NCBI GenBank assembly: GCA_025362035.1
Contig: JANYIN010000204.1
Location: 1-57,717 of the forward strand
Source: Gemmatimonadaceae bacterium
GTDB lineage: Bacteria > Gemmatimonadota > Gemmatimonadetes > Gemmatimonadales > Gemmatimonadaceae
Length of the DNA: 57,717 nt
Reading direction: 5' to 3'
Part shown: piece by piece, positions 7,302-16,478 of the stretch
How the letters are laid out: the number at the start of each line of letters is the position of its first letter
How positions within the stretch are numbered: the stretch's first letter is position 1
Program-made: the position numbers and the translations under genes
Notes under the pieces: model-generated
Seen by the model: only the letters and a program-made list of their open reading frames with translations
What the model was told of the DNA's origin: nothing
Databases searched by the model: none

Positions 7302-8246
7302 ATGATGGCACCCACCTGGAAGTCGTGGCTCGTTGCGGGCGGGCTGGGTCTGACGGCGCTGGTCGAACCACAGACCTTGCGGGCGCAGTCAACGCCGACG
7401 CCGACGCCGATTGCGCAGAATCCCTCGCCGATGGTGGAGCATACGCGGGCGCACGAGCGCATCCCGCCCCACGAACTCGCGGGCATCAGGCGCAGCTTTG
7501 AAGGACCGCTCGGTAAGCCGGTCGATCTGTTCGTATCAGCTGGCACACGAGGGACGAAGCTGCGTCTCGTGATACACTTTCTCGGCGCTCCATTCATTCC
7601 CGAGTACGCGGTATCCCGCCTCGGAAAGGGCTACGTGGCGGCCGTCGTCAGCGTCGGGGCTGGAACCGGACTCTACGATCGGACGTTCAGCCCGCCCGCT
7701 GTCTATGATTCGCTGCTTGCATCGATCACGCGCGCCGCGTCGGAGGCATTGGGTTCAGCGGTCACGTTCCGGCGCGTGACGCTGTCCGGGTTCAGCGCTG
7801 GCCACGGCGCCATCCGCGCCATTCTGCGCGACTCGGCGCATTTCGCCCAGGTGGACGCCGTGTTGCTGCTCGACGGCCTGCACACCGGATACATGCCGGA
7901 CGGCACGGTGATGGAGAAGGGTGGCACGCTAGACGAAACGAACCTCGACGTGTGGGTTCGCTTTGGCCACGCTGCGATACGCGGTGAGAAGCGGTTCGTG
8001 ATCACACATTCGGAGATCTTTCCCGGTACATTCGCAAGCACCACGGAAACCACCGACTATCTCATCGCCAGGCTGGGGCTGACCAGAAAGCCCGTGCTGC
8101 GGTGGGGCCCTCGGGGCTCCCAGCAGGTGAGCGAGGCGAGCAAGGGGCGGCTGGTCATCATGGGCTTCGCGGGGAATAGCGCACCGGACCACATCGATCA
8201 GTTCCAAGGCATGCCGGAGTTCCTGAAGCAGCTGGAACGCCGGTAG
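7302..8246 (+). CDS. Secreted alpha/beta-hydrolase-like protein (putative esterase)
   Basis: 314 residues. ATG at 7302 (or the adjacent ATG at 7305) leads into a signal peptide (TWKSWLVAGGLGLTALV, cleavage near LRAQS). The mature part has a nucleophile elbow GFSAGHGA (Gly-x-Ser-x-Gly) preceded by a strand (VTFRRVTLSG), a following LLLDGLHTGY segment, and a late histidine in NSAPDHID, consistent with a Ser-Asp-His hydrolase fold. No closer family is recognised, so the substrate is open. The upstream 54 bases of open frame before 7302 are dropped because they precede the signal peptide and overlap the promoter region of the relic leu operon. Probably co-transcribed with the phosphoesterase 35 bp downstream. 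Confidence 0.75.
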   Translation: MMAPTWKSWLVAGGLGLTALVEPQTLRAQSTPTPTPIAQNPSPMVEHTRAHERIPPHELAGIRRSFEGPLGKPVDLFVSAGTRGTKLRLVIHFLGAPFIPEYAVSRLGKGYVAAVVSVGAGTGLYDRTFSPPAVYDSLLASITRAASEALGSAVTFRRVTLSGFSAGHGAIRAILRDSAHFAQVDAVLLLDGLHTGYMPDGTVMEKGGTLDETNLDVWVRFGHAAIRGEKRFVITHSEIFPGTFASTTETTDYLIARLGLTRKPVLRWGPRGSQQVSEASKGRLVIMGFAGNSAPDHIDQFQGMPEFLKQLERR

Positions 8247-8281
8247 CGCCATAGTCCGTCCACGTTTCAACACTCCCATCC

Positions 8282-9439
8282 ATGCACGTCTTGATGCGGC
8301 ATACAGCCGCTCTCACCCTGCTGTCCTGGGCCGCCGCCGCGCAGCTGCCAACCCCGTCCTCACGAGCCCCCGCCGACACGATTGTGCGCGCGGTGACTCC
8401 CCCTCGAACGCCGCTGCCCAGCGAGGCACAGAGTGCCGGCGTGACGAAATTCTCGTTCATCGCGTACGGCGACAACCGATCGCGTGTGGACGGCGTCGCG
8501 CTCCAGGGTGAGCATGGTCTCGTCATTTCGTCCATGCAGCGCACCATTGCCGCGCGCTCGGGCAGCGCCGACCCCATCCGCTTTGTCGTGTCCAGCGGAG
8601 ACATGGTCGTGAACGGACGCGACCCGATGATGTGGAACGTGAGCTACGTGGATGTGGTGAACCGGCTCACCGCGGTCACGGGCATTCCGTTCTTTCCCTC
8701 GCCGGGGAATCACGATGTCACGAGCTCCGCCGATCTCGGCGACACGGCGCGACAGCACGGACTCCGCAATTACCTCAGCGCGTTCAGGCAGCTCATCCCG
8801 CCCAACGGGTCTGCACGGCGCCTGACGGGCTATCCGACCTATTCATTCGGCTACGGGAATTCATACTTCATCGAGATGGACTCGAACATCGCCGACGACA
8901 GCGTGCAGTTCAATTGGATTCGCGGGCAAATCGCTGGACTGGACCGAAGACGCTTTCCCAACGTCGTGATCGTGCTCCATCATCCGGCATTCTCGTCGGG
9001 GCCGCACGGCGGCGTGACCGTCGAACACTCCACGCTGGCGCTCCGCACGTCGTACTTGCCGATGTTTCGGAAATTCCACGTGCGGCTCCTGCTGGCGGGT
9101 CACGAGCATCTCTTCGAGCACTGGGTGGAACGGTATTCCGACGGCGGACGTCGCTACCGCATCGATCAGCTCGTGAGCGGCGGCGGTGGCGCGCCCCTGT
9201 ACGCCTACCACGGCGAGCCGGACCTGCGCGACTACCTCCGCGCCGGTGCCGCTGATTCAGTGCGGCTCGAACATCTCGTCAAGCCTGGCCCGAACGCGTG
9301 GGACAATCCCTATCACTATCTGGTCGTGCACGTGGACGGCGACAAGATCCGAATCGAGGTGATCGGTGTGGATTTCGGCGCGGAGTTCAAGCCGTACCGA
9401 AGCCGGAGTGCGGACCTGGACGAAATCGACAATCCCTAG
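8282..9439 (+). CDS. Secreted calcineurin-like metallophosphoesterase
   Basis: 385 residues with a short hydrophobic leader (ALTLLSWAAAA) suggesting export. All five metallophosphoesterase blocks are present in order: YGDNR (block I; aspartate as in GDxH/GDNR enzymes), SGDM (block II), PGNHD (block III), VLHHP (block IV) and AGHEH (block V). These build the dinuclear metal site, so the enzyme should be active. Similarity is to the purple-acid-phosphatase-like/calcineurin class found outside the cytoplasm; the natural phosphoester is unknown. A possible second start, the ATG at 8294, would shorten the leader by four residues. Lies between the esterase and the cupin gene on the same strand. Confidence 0.88.
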   Translation: MHVLMRHTAALTLLSWAAAAQLPTPSSRAPADTIVRAVTPPRTPLPSEAQSAGVTKFSFIAYGDNRSRVDGVALQGEHGLVISSMQRTIAARSGSADPIRFVVSSGDMVVNGRDPMMWNVSYVDVVNRLTAVTGIPFFPSPGNHDVTSSADLGDTARQHGLRNYLSAFRQLIPPNGSARRLTGYPTYSFGYGNSYFIEMDSNIADDSVQFNWIRGQIAGLDRRRFPNVVIVLHHPAFSSGPHGGVTVEHSTLALRTSYLPMFRKFHVRLLLAGHEHLFEHWVERYSDGGRRYRIDQLVSGGGGAPLYAYHGEPDLRDYLRAGAADSVRLEHLVKPGPNAWDNPYHYLVVHVDGDKIRIEVIGVDFGAEFKPYRSRSADLDEIDNP

Positions 9440-9468
9440 AAAGTTCAGCACTTGGTCTGGAACGGCCC

Positions 9469-9891
9469 ATGCAGCAACTGGTTCAGCCCGCCGCCCCTCC
9501 CGAACTACCCCTTCCGATCGCCATGTCATCCCTGCATCGCACGATCACTGGAGACGTACTCGTCCAGCATCTCACGCAGGACGCGCTCACGATCGATCCA
9601 TCGCTCGTTGCCGAACGCGGACGCAGCGCGCGAACGCTCGTGAAGGAAGGCCCTCTCCGGCTCACCATCGTGCAACTGGATGAGGGTGGACACTTTCCCG
9701 AGCACAGCACAGATGAGCCGCTCTCGGTGCACGTGCTCAAGGGCGAGGTGACCTTTCATGCCGTAAACACGGACTATCCGCTGAACACCGGTGACGTCCT
9801 CGTCATTGCCGGCGGAGTGGCGCACTCGGCGCGATCGAGCACTGGTGCCGTCGTTCTCCTGACGGTGGTCCACGTCGGTCAGTCCGCCTGA
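9469..9891 (+). CDS. Cupin-domain protein
   Basis: 140 residues with one conserved barrel: cupin motif 1 is represented by GGHFPEHSTDEPLSVHVLKG and motif 2 by LNTGDVLVIAGGVAHS. The usual G(X)5HXH(X)4E motif is altered: the first His-x-His is reduced to HFPEH, but metal ligands of a one-site cupin remain possible. Start at 9469 (GGAACGG lies upstream); the ATG at 9523 is an alternative. Such small cupins are metal-binding sensors or auxiliary enzymes; nothing here fixes the role. It begins 29 bp after the phosphoesterase gene and may be in its operon. It converges on the hemoglobin gene. Confidence 0.8.
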   Translation: MQQLVQPAAPPELPLPIAMSSLHRTITGDVLVQHLTQDALTIDPSLVAERGRSARTLVKEGPLRLTIVQLDEGGHFPEHSTDEPLSVHVLKGEVTFHAVNTDYPLNTGDVLVIAGGVAHSARSSTGAVVLLTVVHVGQSA

Positions 9892-9988
9892 CGGCACGGG
9901 CACGAAAGGACAATCATCGCACGCGCATTCATCGCCTTGACGGTGTGGCGAGCCAGCAGACCAGGCATCCTGACCTCCGTCAATGCGC

Positions 9989-10429
9989 TCAGTACTCGGA
10001 CGGAAACTCCGCGTACGGCGCGATGCCCAGTCGCACCTGCATACTGAGCGCGACCCGATGCCCGAGCGCCTTCATGCGCTGCGCGTTGACGCCAGCGTGG
10101 CGCGCGTCGATCGTGGATTCCAGTGACGCCATCCAGCGGCGGAAGTGCTCGGCCGTCAATCCCGGCAGTTCCAGATGTGGCTTGAATGCGTTGCCCGAGT
10201 AGCGTCCGGTATGGAACAGCATCGTGGACCAGAACGCCACGATGCGTGGCATGTGCTCCGACATGTCCAGCGGCGCAAAGTACGGCGCGAGCACCGGATC
10301 TCCGCCAACGCTGGCGTAGAAGGCGACGAGAATTGCATGAAGATCGCCGTCCTCCAGGTCGCGGAGCAGTCGCGCTGGTGCCACCTCGGCAGACGACGAG
10401 CCAGGGGCGGTTATTGGCAGATCGCGCAT
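9989..10429 (-). CDS. Group III-type truncated hemoglobin
   Basis: 146 residues, typical of a 2-on-2 globin. Recognisable features are the helix B/C region ILVAFYASVGGDPVLAPYF, the HMPRIVAFWSTML segment, the TGRYSGNAFKPHLEL segment with the proximal histidine, and HFRRWMASLEST on the following helix; this pattern matches group III (P-type) globins of proteobacteria. Such proteins bind O2, NO or sulfide through heme, and have been linked to redox or NO stress. Single gene, 44 bp upstream of the kinase gene on the same strand; it could share its transcript. Confidence 0.85.
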   Translation of the reverse strand: MRDLPITAPGSSSAEVAPARLLRDLEDGDLHAILVAFYASVGGDPVLAPYFAPLDMSEHMPRIVAFWSTMLFHTGRYSGNAFKPHLELPGLTAEHFRRWMASLESTIDARHAGVNAQRMKALGHRVALSMQVRLGIAPYAEFPSEY

Positions 10430-10473
10430 TCATCAACGTAGCGTGTCGGACCGCCTTACGGCCGGACTCTGGT

Positions 10474-12219
10474 TCAGCGCAATCTGTCGCGCGACTGACC
10501 CTCGGCGACGAGAGCCGTCACCTGAGCAGCAAGCCGGGCCATCAACTCCTCGAGCTCCCGTTTCCGCCGGTGCACCGTGCGTTGGAAGATCGTTCGTGCC
10601 AGCAGGTAGGCCGACGTCACGATTGCCGCCGCCGTCGTGATCGCCATGGTACCCGAATGCGTGGCGCCCATGATGATCCCCACGGCAGCACCTCCGAATC
10701 CGCCGCCGCCTCCGCCCATCACTCCGCCAAAGATGCCGCCGGCGTATGGCCCCATTCGCTCCTCGGCGCGAATGTGCGTCTTCCCACCCGCCGCCGTGAC
10801 GCTGACGTTCAGGCGGCGCTGATTCTGCAGTCCACCCAGCGACCAGTTCAGCGTTCTACCTAGCGCGGTGGCGATACCGGCTTCACCGATTGTGGCTCGA
10901 ATGGTCTGCGCAATGACGTCGAAGTCGTCTGGCGACAGCTGGCCGGGAATCTCCAATTCGTACACCAGAGCCATGGGAGCGCCGGCCAGATTCGACGCAG
11001 GCGGTGTGAGCGAGCGTACGTCGCTCGCGCGGAGCGCGGCGACTGCCGTACGGTCCGCCGCGGGAGGCGGAAGCGGAAGCGCCGGCGCGGCGCCGGAGCC
11101 GCCGCGCCGCAACAGCTCGTCGAGCGCCAGCGTCACGTACGGCGCGGAGATCCCGGCTTCCAGTGCCGCCTGACGCACGTGCGCCAGCCGGAACCCGTTC
11201 GACATGTCGCGCGGCGCGACCGTCATGGCGGCGGTTGGCGGCCGCAGTGAATGGGATCCATCGATGCCGGCCTGCAACTCCGCCGCGCGCTTCCACACGC
11301 GGTCCGCTTCCGCCTCGGACAGCACGCGGTCTTCGCCGCCTCGAGCGATGCGCGCCGGCGCCGTGGCCACGAACTTTCCGACCGCTGCCTCGAGTGCCGC
11401 GGCCATTTCGTTGCCCGTCTGATACCGGTCAACGGGGTCTTTCCGCAGACAGCGATCGATTACGTGGCAGAGCGCCTCCGGCACGTGCGGCGCAACGGAC
11501 GCCAGCAGCGGCGCTGGCTTCGTGGCATGGGCGACGATCACCACGGGCGCCGGGCCATCGAAGGGCAGCCGTCCCGAGAGTGTCTCGAAACCCACCACGC
11601 CCAGCGAGTAGAGATCGCTCCGACCGTCCACCTCTCCGCCCGTGACCTGCTCGGGACTCATGTAGCCCACGGTACCGAGCACCTGGCCCGTGCGCGTGAG
11701 GGCGCCCGACTGCAGGACGTCCGCGAGCCGCGCAATGCCGAAGTCCGTGACCATCGCGCGCCCGGTGAGGCGGTCCACCAGGATGTTCTCGGGCTTGATG
11801 TCCCGATGAATCACGCCGCGCTCGTGCGCCGCGTTGAGCGCCAGCGCCACGTCGCGGAGAATCGGGACCACGTCGTCCGGCGGAAGGGCTCCGTCCCGCG
11901 CGCGCGCCGACAGCGTGGTGCCGTCCACGTACGCCATCACGAGAAAAGTGAGGCCCGCGCGCTCGTCCGCCGAGTAGATCGGCACGATGGACGGATGCGA
12001 GAGTCGCGCCGCGGCGCGCGCCTCGCGGAGAAAGCGTTCGCGCACCACGTCGCTGCTCACGAGTTCGGGCAGGACCTTGATGGCGACGAGCCGGTCCAGG
12101 CGCGTGTCGCGTCCCGCGTACACAACACCCATGCCGCCGCGACCGATCTCCTGCAGCAGCTCGTAGTTCGGCGCCAGCGCCGCGACGAGCCGCGGGGGGA
12201 GATCTTCCGGCGGCGTCAT
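10474..12219 (-). CDS. Ser/Thr protein kinase with C-terminal glycine-rich membrane region
   Basis: 581 residues. A complete PknB-type kinase domain occupies residues 19-285: GRGGMGVVY loop (26-34), catalytic lysine K48, HRDIKPEN (138-145), DFG (159-161) and SPE in place of APE (188-190). After it comes a linker with an SHOCT-like helical segment (about 300-370), a beta-rich domain (about 420-500) and a Gly-rich hydrophobic hairpin (GGVMGGGGGGFGGAAVGIIM, then a second helix) likely to insert in the membrane, ending in a short basic coil. The ATG at 12219 overlaps the TGA of the upstream dehydrogenase as ATGA, so the two are translationally coupled; this also rules out the in-frame extension to 12408. 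Targets are unknown. Confidence 0.9.
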   Translation of the reverse strand: MTPPEDLPPRLVAALAPNYELLQEIGRGGMGVVYAGRDTRLDRLVAIKVLPELVSSDVVRERFLREARAAARLSHPSIVPIYSADERAGLTFLVMAYVDGTTLSARARDGALPPDDVVPILRDVALALNAAHERGVIHRDIKPENILVDRLTGRAMVTDFGIARLADVLQSGALTRTGQVLGTVGYMSPEQVTGGEVDGRSDLYSLGVVGFETLSGRLPFDGPAPVVIVAHATKPAPLLASVAPHVPEALCHVIDRCLRKDPVDRYQTGNEMAAALEAAVGKFVATAPARIARGGEDRVLSEAEADRVWKRAAELQAGIDGSHSLRPPTAAMTVAPRDMSNGFRLAHVRQAALEAGISAPYVTLALDELLRRGGSGAAPALPLPPPAADRTAVAALRASDVRSLTPPASNLAGAPMALVYELEIPGQLSPDDFDVIAQTIRATIGEAGIATALGRTLNWSLGGLQNQRRLNVSVTAAGGKTHIRAEERMGPYAGGIFGGVMGGGGGGFGGAAVGIIMGATHSGTMAITTAAAIVTSAYLLARTIFQRTVHRRKRELEELMARLAAQVTALVAEGQSRDRLR

Positions 12220-13319
12220 GCCAACAGTCCGGGATTGGGCGTGATGACTGCCTTGATGGCGCTCCGCGATTCGACGGCCGCCAACGCCTCCCCGGCGCGC
12301 TGAAGTGTGTACCGTCCGCTCACCATGTCCCGCCATGGTTTCAGGTTGCCGAAGCGTGCCGCGAGCTCCACCGCGCGGTGAAAGTGATCGTAGCGCGAGC
12401 CCCAGCATCCCTTGAGTTCCACATGTTTGCGGTTGATCTGCCAGTGCGGATGGATCTCCACGGCGCCATTGTCCGTGTAGTGCCCGCAGACGACCATACG
12501 GCCGCCGTCGCGCACCAGATCCAGTCCTTGTGGAATGGCGTCCGTCGCGCCGCTCGCCTCGATGACGACATCCACACCGCGGCCGCCGGTCGCGCGACGA
12601 ACAGCATCGAGGCGGTCAGCCGATGATACCGAGAGCGACAGCGTGGACGTCGCGCCCATACGCATCGCAAAGGCGAGGCGATCATCGGGTGCGCCGATGG
12701 CCACCACCTCGCCGGCGCCCGACAGTGACGAGAACGCCACGATCGACTGGCCCACAGGCCCCACTCCGAGTACCGCAACCGATTCTCCGAGTCGGATGCC
12801 GGCCATGTCCACGGCGTGCAGTGCGGTGACGAGGCCACAGCCGCCGCCAATGAATGTCTCCGGGCTCAGATCGGGTGGCAGCTTGATCATCTTCACGCCC
12901 GGCTTCAGCCAGATCGCCTCCGCCCAACCGCCCAGGAGGCCTTCGCGCGCGCTGTACGTAATGCCGTACACCTTTCGCGCCGGGCACCGCGTCGGCTGTC
13001 TCGCCACGAGGCAGTGATAGCAGTTGTTGCAAGTCTCGTGGACATCCAGGAAGGTGACCGTATCACCTTCCTTGATCGACTCGCCACGAATGTCCCGCAG
13101 CTGGCCCCGCGATGCTTCCACAACGCCAACGGACACGTGGCCCGGAATGATGGGGAACGGCACATCCAGCTTTCCATGATGCAGGTGTACGTCAGTACCG
13201 CACACCTCGGAATAGAGGGTCCGGAGGAGCGCAGCCCCCGGCGCGAGTTCGGGCGTGGGGAACTGCTCGATCACCAGCGGCGCGTGCGCGCCGGTCATGA
13301 GGACTGCCGAATGCATCAT
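12216..13319 (-). CDS. Zinc-dependent medium-chain alcohol dehydrogenase
   Basis: 367 residues, the length of a full MDR enzyme. The catalytic zinc site begins with EVCGTDVHLHHG; the structural zinc loop is intact as CNNCYHC and a fourth Cys (PTRC); the nucleotide fold shows VLGVGPVGQS. Odd point: where family members have GHE after the Pro-Ile-Ile-Pro strand, this one has GHVSVG, so the usual glutamate second-shell ligand is missing. This may change the metal geometry but need not abolish activity. Start at 13319 is chosen by the ATG-ATG pair preceding the catalytic domain; the extension to 13382 reads poorly. Coupled by ATGA to the downstream kinase. The substrate is unknown, threonine/sorbitol dehydrogenase-like being most similar. 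Confidence 0.87.
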   Translation of the reverse strand: MMHSAVLMTGAHAPLVIEQFPTPELAPGAALLRTLYSEVCGTDVHLHHGKLDVPFPIIPGHVSVGVVEASRGQLRDIRGESIKEGDTVTFLDVHETCNNCYHCLVARQPTRCPARKVYGITYSAREGLLGGWAEAIWLKPGVKMIKLPPDLSPETFIGGGCGLVTALHAVDMAGIRLGESVAVLGVGPVGQSIVAFSSLSGAGEVVAIGAPDDRLAFAMRMGATSTLSLSVSSADRLDAVRRATGGRGVDVVIEASGATDAIPQGLDLVRDGGRMVVCGHYTDNGAVEIHPHWQINRKHVELKGCWGSRYDHFHRAVELAARFGNLKPWRDMVSGRYTLQRAGEALAAVESRSAIKAVITPNPGLLA

Positions 13320-13381
13320 GCGAACGCCGGGGCAAGCAGTGGACGAAGCGGACACGATACATAATGCCGCGTCGCGCTGCA

Positions 13382-13414
13382 TAGCTGAATAGCCGAAGAG
13401 GCCGCGCAGCGGCC
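13382..13414. repeat. Intergenic repeat copy A (TAGCTGAATAGCCGAAGAG plus GC hairpin)
   Basis: TAGCTGAATAGCCGAAGAG (13382-13400) runs into a hairpin, GGCCGC (13400-13405), loop GCA, GCGGCC (13409-13414). The 14-mer GAATAGCCGAAGAG recurs at 28875-28888, also between genes and also followed by GC-rich palindromic sequence. It lies just past the stop of the fusion gene at 13422, so the hairpin could also end that transcript. Confidence 0.45.
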
Positions 13415-13421
13415 GGGCCTT

Positions 13422-16400
13422 TTAGTCTCGAATCTCGCTCATCACCCTGTCGAACACGCGAACGAGAAAGTCCGCATTCTCGTCGTCAAACGTCATCGGC
13501 GGCCGGATCTTGACCACATTGTGATGCGGTCCGTCCGTACCCAGCAGAATTCCCTCCTCTCGCATCCGGTTGGAGACGTACGACGCCTCCGCGACCGCCG
13601 GCTCGAGGGACTCCCGGTCACGTACGAGCTCGACGCCAAGAAACAGCCCCGACCCCCGCACGTCGCCAATGAGAGGATGACGCTGGGCGATCGCGCGCAA
13701 GTCGCCCAGCAGGCGCGACCCGACTCCGAGCGCGTGCGCCTGCAGCGCTTCGTCGCGCATGACGTCGAGCACCGCGCTCCCGACGACGCACGAAACGGTA
13801 TTGCCGCCAAAGGTGCTGAAGTACTCCATGCCGTTGTCGAACGCATCAGCGATGGCGCGCGTCGTCACGACCGCCGCGAGAGGATGCCCGTTGCCAAGCG
13901 GCTTGCCCATGACCACCAGGTCCGGCACGACGCCCTGCTGTTCGAATCCCCAGAAATGCGTCCCGATGCGTCCCAGCCCGGTCTGCACCTCGTCAGCGAT
14001 GCACAGACCGCCCACGCTGCGGACGGCATGGTACACGCCCATGAGGTAACCCGCTGGAAACACGATCTGTCCGCCCACGCTCGGACACGACTCGGCGATA
14101 AATGCGGCCAGCTCGCATCCGCGCGTGCTCAACGCGGTCACGAGACGCGCGACATCCGCCGCGTACTTGGAGCCCGCCTCCGCGTCGTCGCGCTTGTACG
14201 GTCCCCGGTAGTCGTCAGCCAGCGGCGCGACGTGCACCCAGTCCGGCGCGCCGATTCCGCCCGGCCCGGCATGTTTGTACGGGCTGATGTCCACAAGGGT
14301 GGTGGTATTGCCATGGTACCCGCCCTCGAGCACGAGCAGGTCGCGTCGCCCCGTGTACGTGCGCGCGAGCCGGATGGCCAGCTCGTTCGCTTCGCTGGCC
14401 GAGCTGACGAAGTAGCACACGCGGAGGGGATCCGGTAGCGTGGCCGTCAACCGGTCAGCGTATTCCTCGAGCGCGTCGTGCAGATACCGCGTGTTCGTGT
14501 TGAGCACCGACATCTGGCCCGCCGCCGCACCAACCACGTGCGGATGACAGTGTCCCACATGCGGAACATTGTTGTAGGCGTCGAGAAAGCGGTGGCCCTC
14601 GTCGTCGTAGAGGTACTGCCGCCATCCGCGAACGATGCGAACTGGTCGGCGATACGCGATGCGCACACTGGGCCCCACAAGCACTCGACGGCGAGCCAGC
14701 GCATCGGCCACGGGAGGCGTCGGTCGCGGAAATCGATTCGCGGGAATCCCCACGAGCAGGTTGGCGTCGGGCGACACGCTGCGCCAGACGTCGCGCCGGC
14801 TCGGCGTGCCCACGCCGGGAAAGTCGCTGCCGAGCCCCAGGAAGTCGGTGATGATCTGCAGGTGCAGGTGGGGCGTCCATCCACCGTTTTCCGCGGGGGC
14901 GCCCAGAGTCGCCAACCGCTGGCCACGCTCCACGCGCTGGCCAGCTCGCAATTCCGTGAACGACGCCGCGCTCAGGTGTCCGTACAGCGTGAAGAATGCA
15001 ACGCCGTCATCGGTGTGATGTCGAAGCACGATCACGCCGCCGTAGTCCAGGCGCGCGGTGTGCTCCTCCGCCGCTACCACGTCACCGGCCAGCGGGGCAT
15101 GCACGGGCGTTCCCGCCACCGCGAACAGATCGAGTCCGATGTGAATGGTCCGGTGCTCGGCAAGCGTACCATCGCCGGCGGCAAAGGCAGGGGTCACGTA
15201 CAGCAGGCGCGGCTCGTCGTATCGCCCCACCGCCACGTGCACTCCCGCTTGACGCATGGCGGCAAAAACTCGCGCCGTGAGCCACGGCTCGCTGTTGTCG
15301 CGCGCATCGCCACTCACGAGCGCGCTGCCCACACTCAGATCCAGCACGATGGACAACTCCGCACGAAGATTCTTGCCGAGCACGGGCGCAAAAGACGTCG
15401 TTCGGGCCGCAAGCCATTCACGCACACCCCGGCTCGACGCCACGGGCTCGAGCCCGCAGGCACTCCGAACCGTTGCCGCGGCAAAGGCGAACGGAACGCG
15501 CGCCAATCGCGGAAGGGTGCGCCGAAGAGCGGCCTGGCTCACGCTCAGATACGCGTTGCCCGGGTTCGCACGCTGCTGGTGTGCTGCGAGACACGCGCTC
15601 ATGCACAAGCGCAGGACCGCCAGCCCGAACACCGCACTCATCTCCCCTTCGGTCATCGGGCGCGCGCCATGATATCCCCGCGCCATCTCCCACATGACCG
15701 ACAGTGGATCGGATGCATCCAGCATTGCGTACGCGATGGCGATCGCCAAATCGCCGATCGTGATGCCGTACACCATGTCGCCGAAGTCGATGATGCCGCT
15801 GACGTGCTGGAACTGGTCGAGCAGATCAGCGCCCGCCCCTACGAGCACGTTCTGATCGTTCAGGTCGCCGTGGATCACGCTGCGTGGCAGCGTCGGCAGC
15901 ATCCACGCGGTATGCTCGTCGAACCTCGCCGTCAGTGCATCGATGTTCGCGCCGAGATCTGCATCCGTGATCAGCGCGCGATGCTTTGCCACCACCGCGC
16001 GCCCTCGCGCGAGATCCCAGTGGAAGTCCCTATGGAGCGATGGGTCGTCGAAGCCGTCCAGCGCGCGAGTCAATTCCGCGATGGTCTTCCCAAAGCGGCC
16101 GAACAACTCTGGCGAGCGATGAGCGACCGCGCCGAGCGCCACGCCTGGAAGCGCTGAGACCGCCCAGACGAAATGCCGTCGCCCATCGGGTGCGGACACG
16201 TCCGCCACCGTCGTGCCGTTCCGCGTTACGAGAACGCGCGGTGAAAGCGCGAACGCCCCAGCCACATGCTGCATGGTTCGCTGTTCCGCCTCGAGGAACG
16301 CGAGGTCTTCCCTGGCATTGGCGATCTTCAGCACCATCCGACGCCCGCCCTGGACATCGAGCATGAAGTTCTGATCGCGTTCGCTGGGCAAGGGCGTCGC

Positions 16401-16478
16401 CGTGGCCTGCAGGCCGAACTCGTCTCGCGCCAGCGCTTCCGCCGTTGCGGCGTCGAATGTCGGCTGGTCGTGAGTCAC
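13422..16478 (-). CDS. Three-domain fusion: APH kinase, M23 peptidase-like, class III aminotransferase
   Basis: 1018 residues with three complete domains. Residues 1-330: aminoglycoside-phosphotransferase/choline-kinase fold with [10 protein letters not shown] (202-210) and IDFGD (230-234). Residues 400-565: LytM/M23 zinc peptidase-like domain with HIGLD (H446, D450), YGHLS (H501) and HLHLQ (H537, H539). Residues 600-1018: class III PLP aminotransferase with the lysine in [10 protein letters not shown] (K859), most like the phospholyase/ethanolamine-phosphate group. This triple arrangement is known from other bacteria, and the kinase plus PLP pair suggests phosphorylation of an amino alcohol followed by PLP-dependent cleavage; the role of the M23 domain is unclear, and no signal peptide is present. 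Its ATG overlaps the stop of the glycosylase gene (ATGA). Confidence 0.9.
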   Translation of the reverse strand: MTHDQPTFDAATAEALARDEFGLQATATPLPSERDQNFMLDVQGGRRMVLKIANAREDLAFLEAEQRTMQHVAGAFALSPRVLVTRNGTTVADVSAPDGRRHFVWAVSALPGVALGAVAHRSPELFGRFGKTIAELTRALDGFDDPSLHRDFHWDLARGRAVVAKHRALITDADLGANIDALTARFDEHTAWMLPTLPRSVIHGDLNDQNVLVGAGADLLDQFQHVSGIIDFGDMVYGITIGDLAIAIAYAMLDASDPLSVMWEMARGYHGARPMTEGEMSAVFGLAVLRLCMSACLAAHQQRANPGNAYLSVSQAALRRTLPRLARVPFAFAAATVRSACGLEPVASSRGVREWLAARTTSFAPVLGKNLRAELSIVLDLSVGSALVSGDARDNSEPWLTARVFAAMRQAGVHVAVGRYDEPRLLYVTPAFAAGDGTLAEHRTIHIGLDLFAVAGTPVHAPLAGDVVAAEEHTARLDYGGVIVLRHHTDDGVAFFTLYGHLSAASFTELRAGQRVERGQRLATLGAPAENGGWTPHLHLQIITDFLGLGSDFPGVGTPSRRDVWRSVSPDANLLVGIPANRFPRPTPPVADALARRRVLVGPSVRIAYRRPVRIVRGWRQYLYDDEGHRFLDAYNNVPHVGHCHPHVVGAAAGQMSVLNTNTRYLHDALEEYADRLTATLPDPLRVCYFVSSASEANELAIRLARTYTGRRDLLVLEGGYHGNTTTLVDISPYKHAGPGGIGAPDWVHVAPLADDYRGPYKRDDAEAGSKYAADVARLVTALSTRGCELAAFIAESCPSVGGQIVFPAGYLMGVYHAVRSVGGLCIADEVQTGLGRIGTHFWGFEQQGVVPDLVVMGKPLGNGHPLAAVVTTRAIADAFDNGMEYFSTFGGNTVSCVVGSAVLDVMRDEALQAHALGVGSRLLGDLRAIAQRHPLIGDVRGSGLFLGVELVRDRESLEPAVAEASYVSNRMREEGILLGTDGPHHNVVKIRPPMTFDDENADFLVRVFDRVMSEIRD

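Noticed and set aside
12220..12408. N-terminal extension of the Ser/Thr kinase
   Set aside because: It overlaps the dehydrogenase, and the ATG at 12219 makes a coupling overlap with its stop codon.
14478..16157. 559-codon plus-strand open frame opposite the APH-M23-aminotransferase gene
   Set aside because: Antisense to three intact domains; the product is Arg/His-rich and matches no family.
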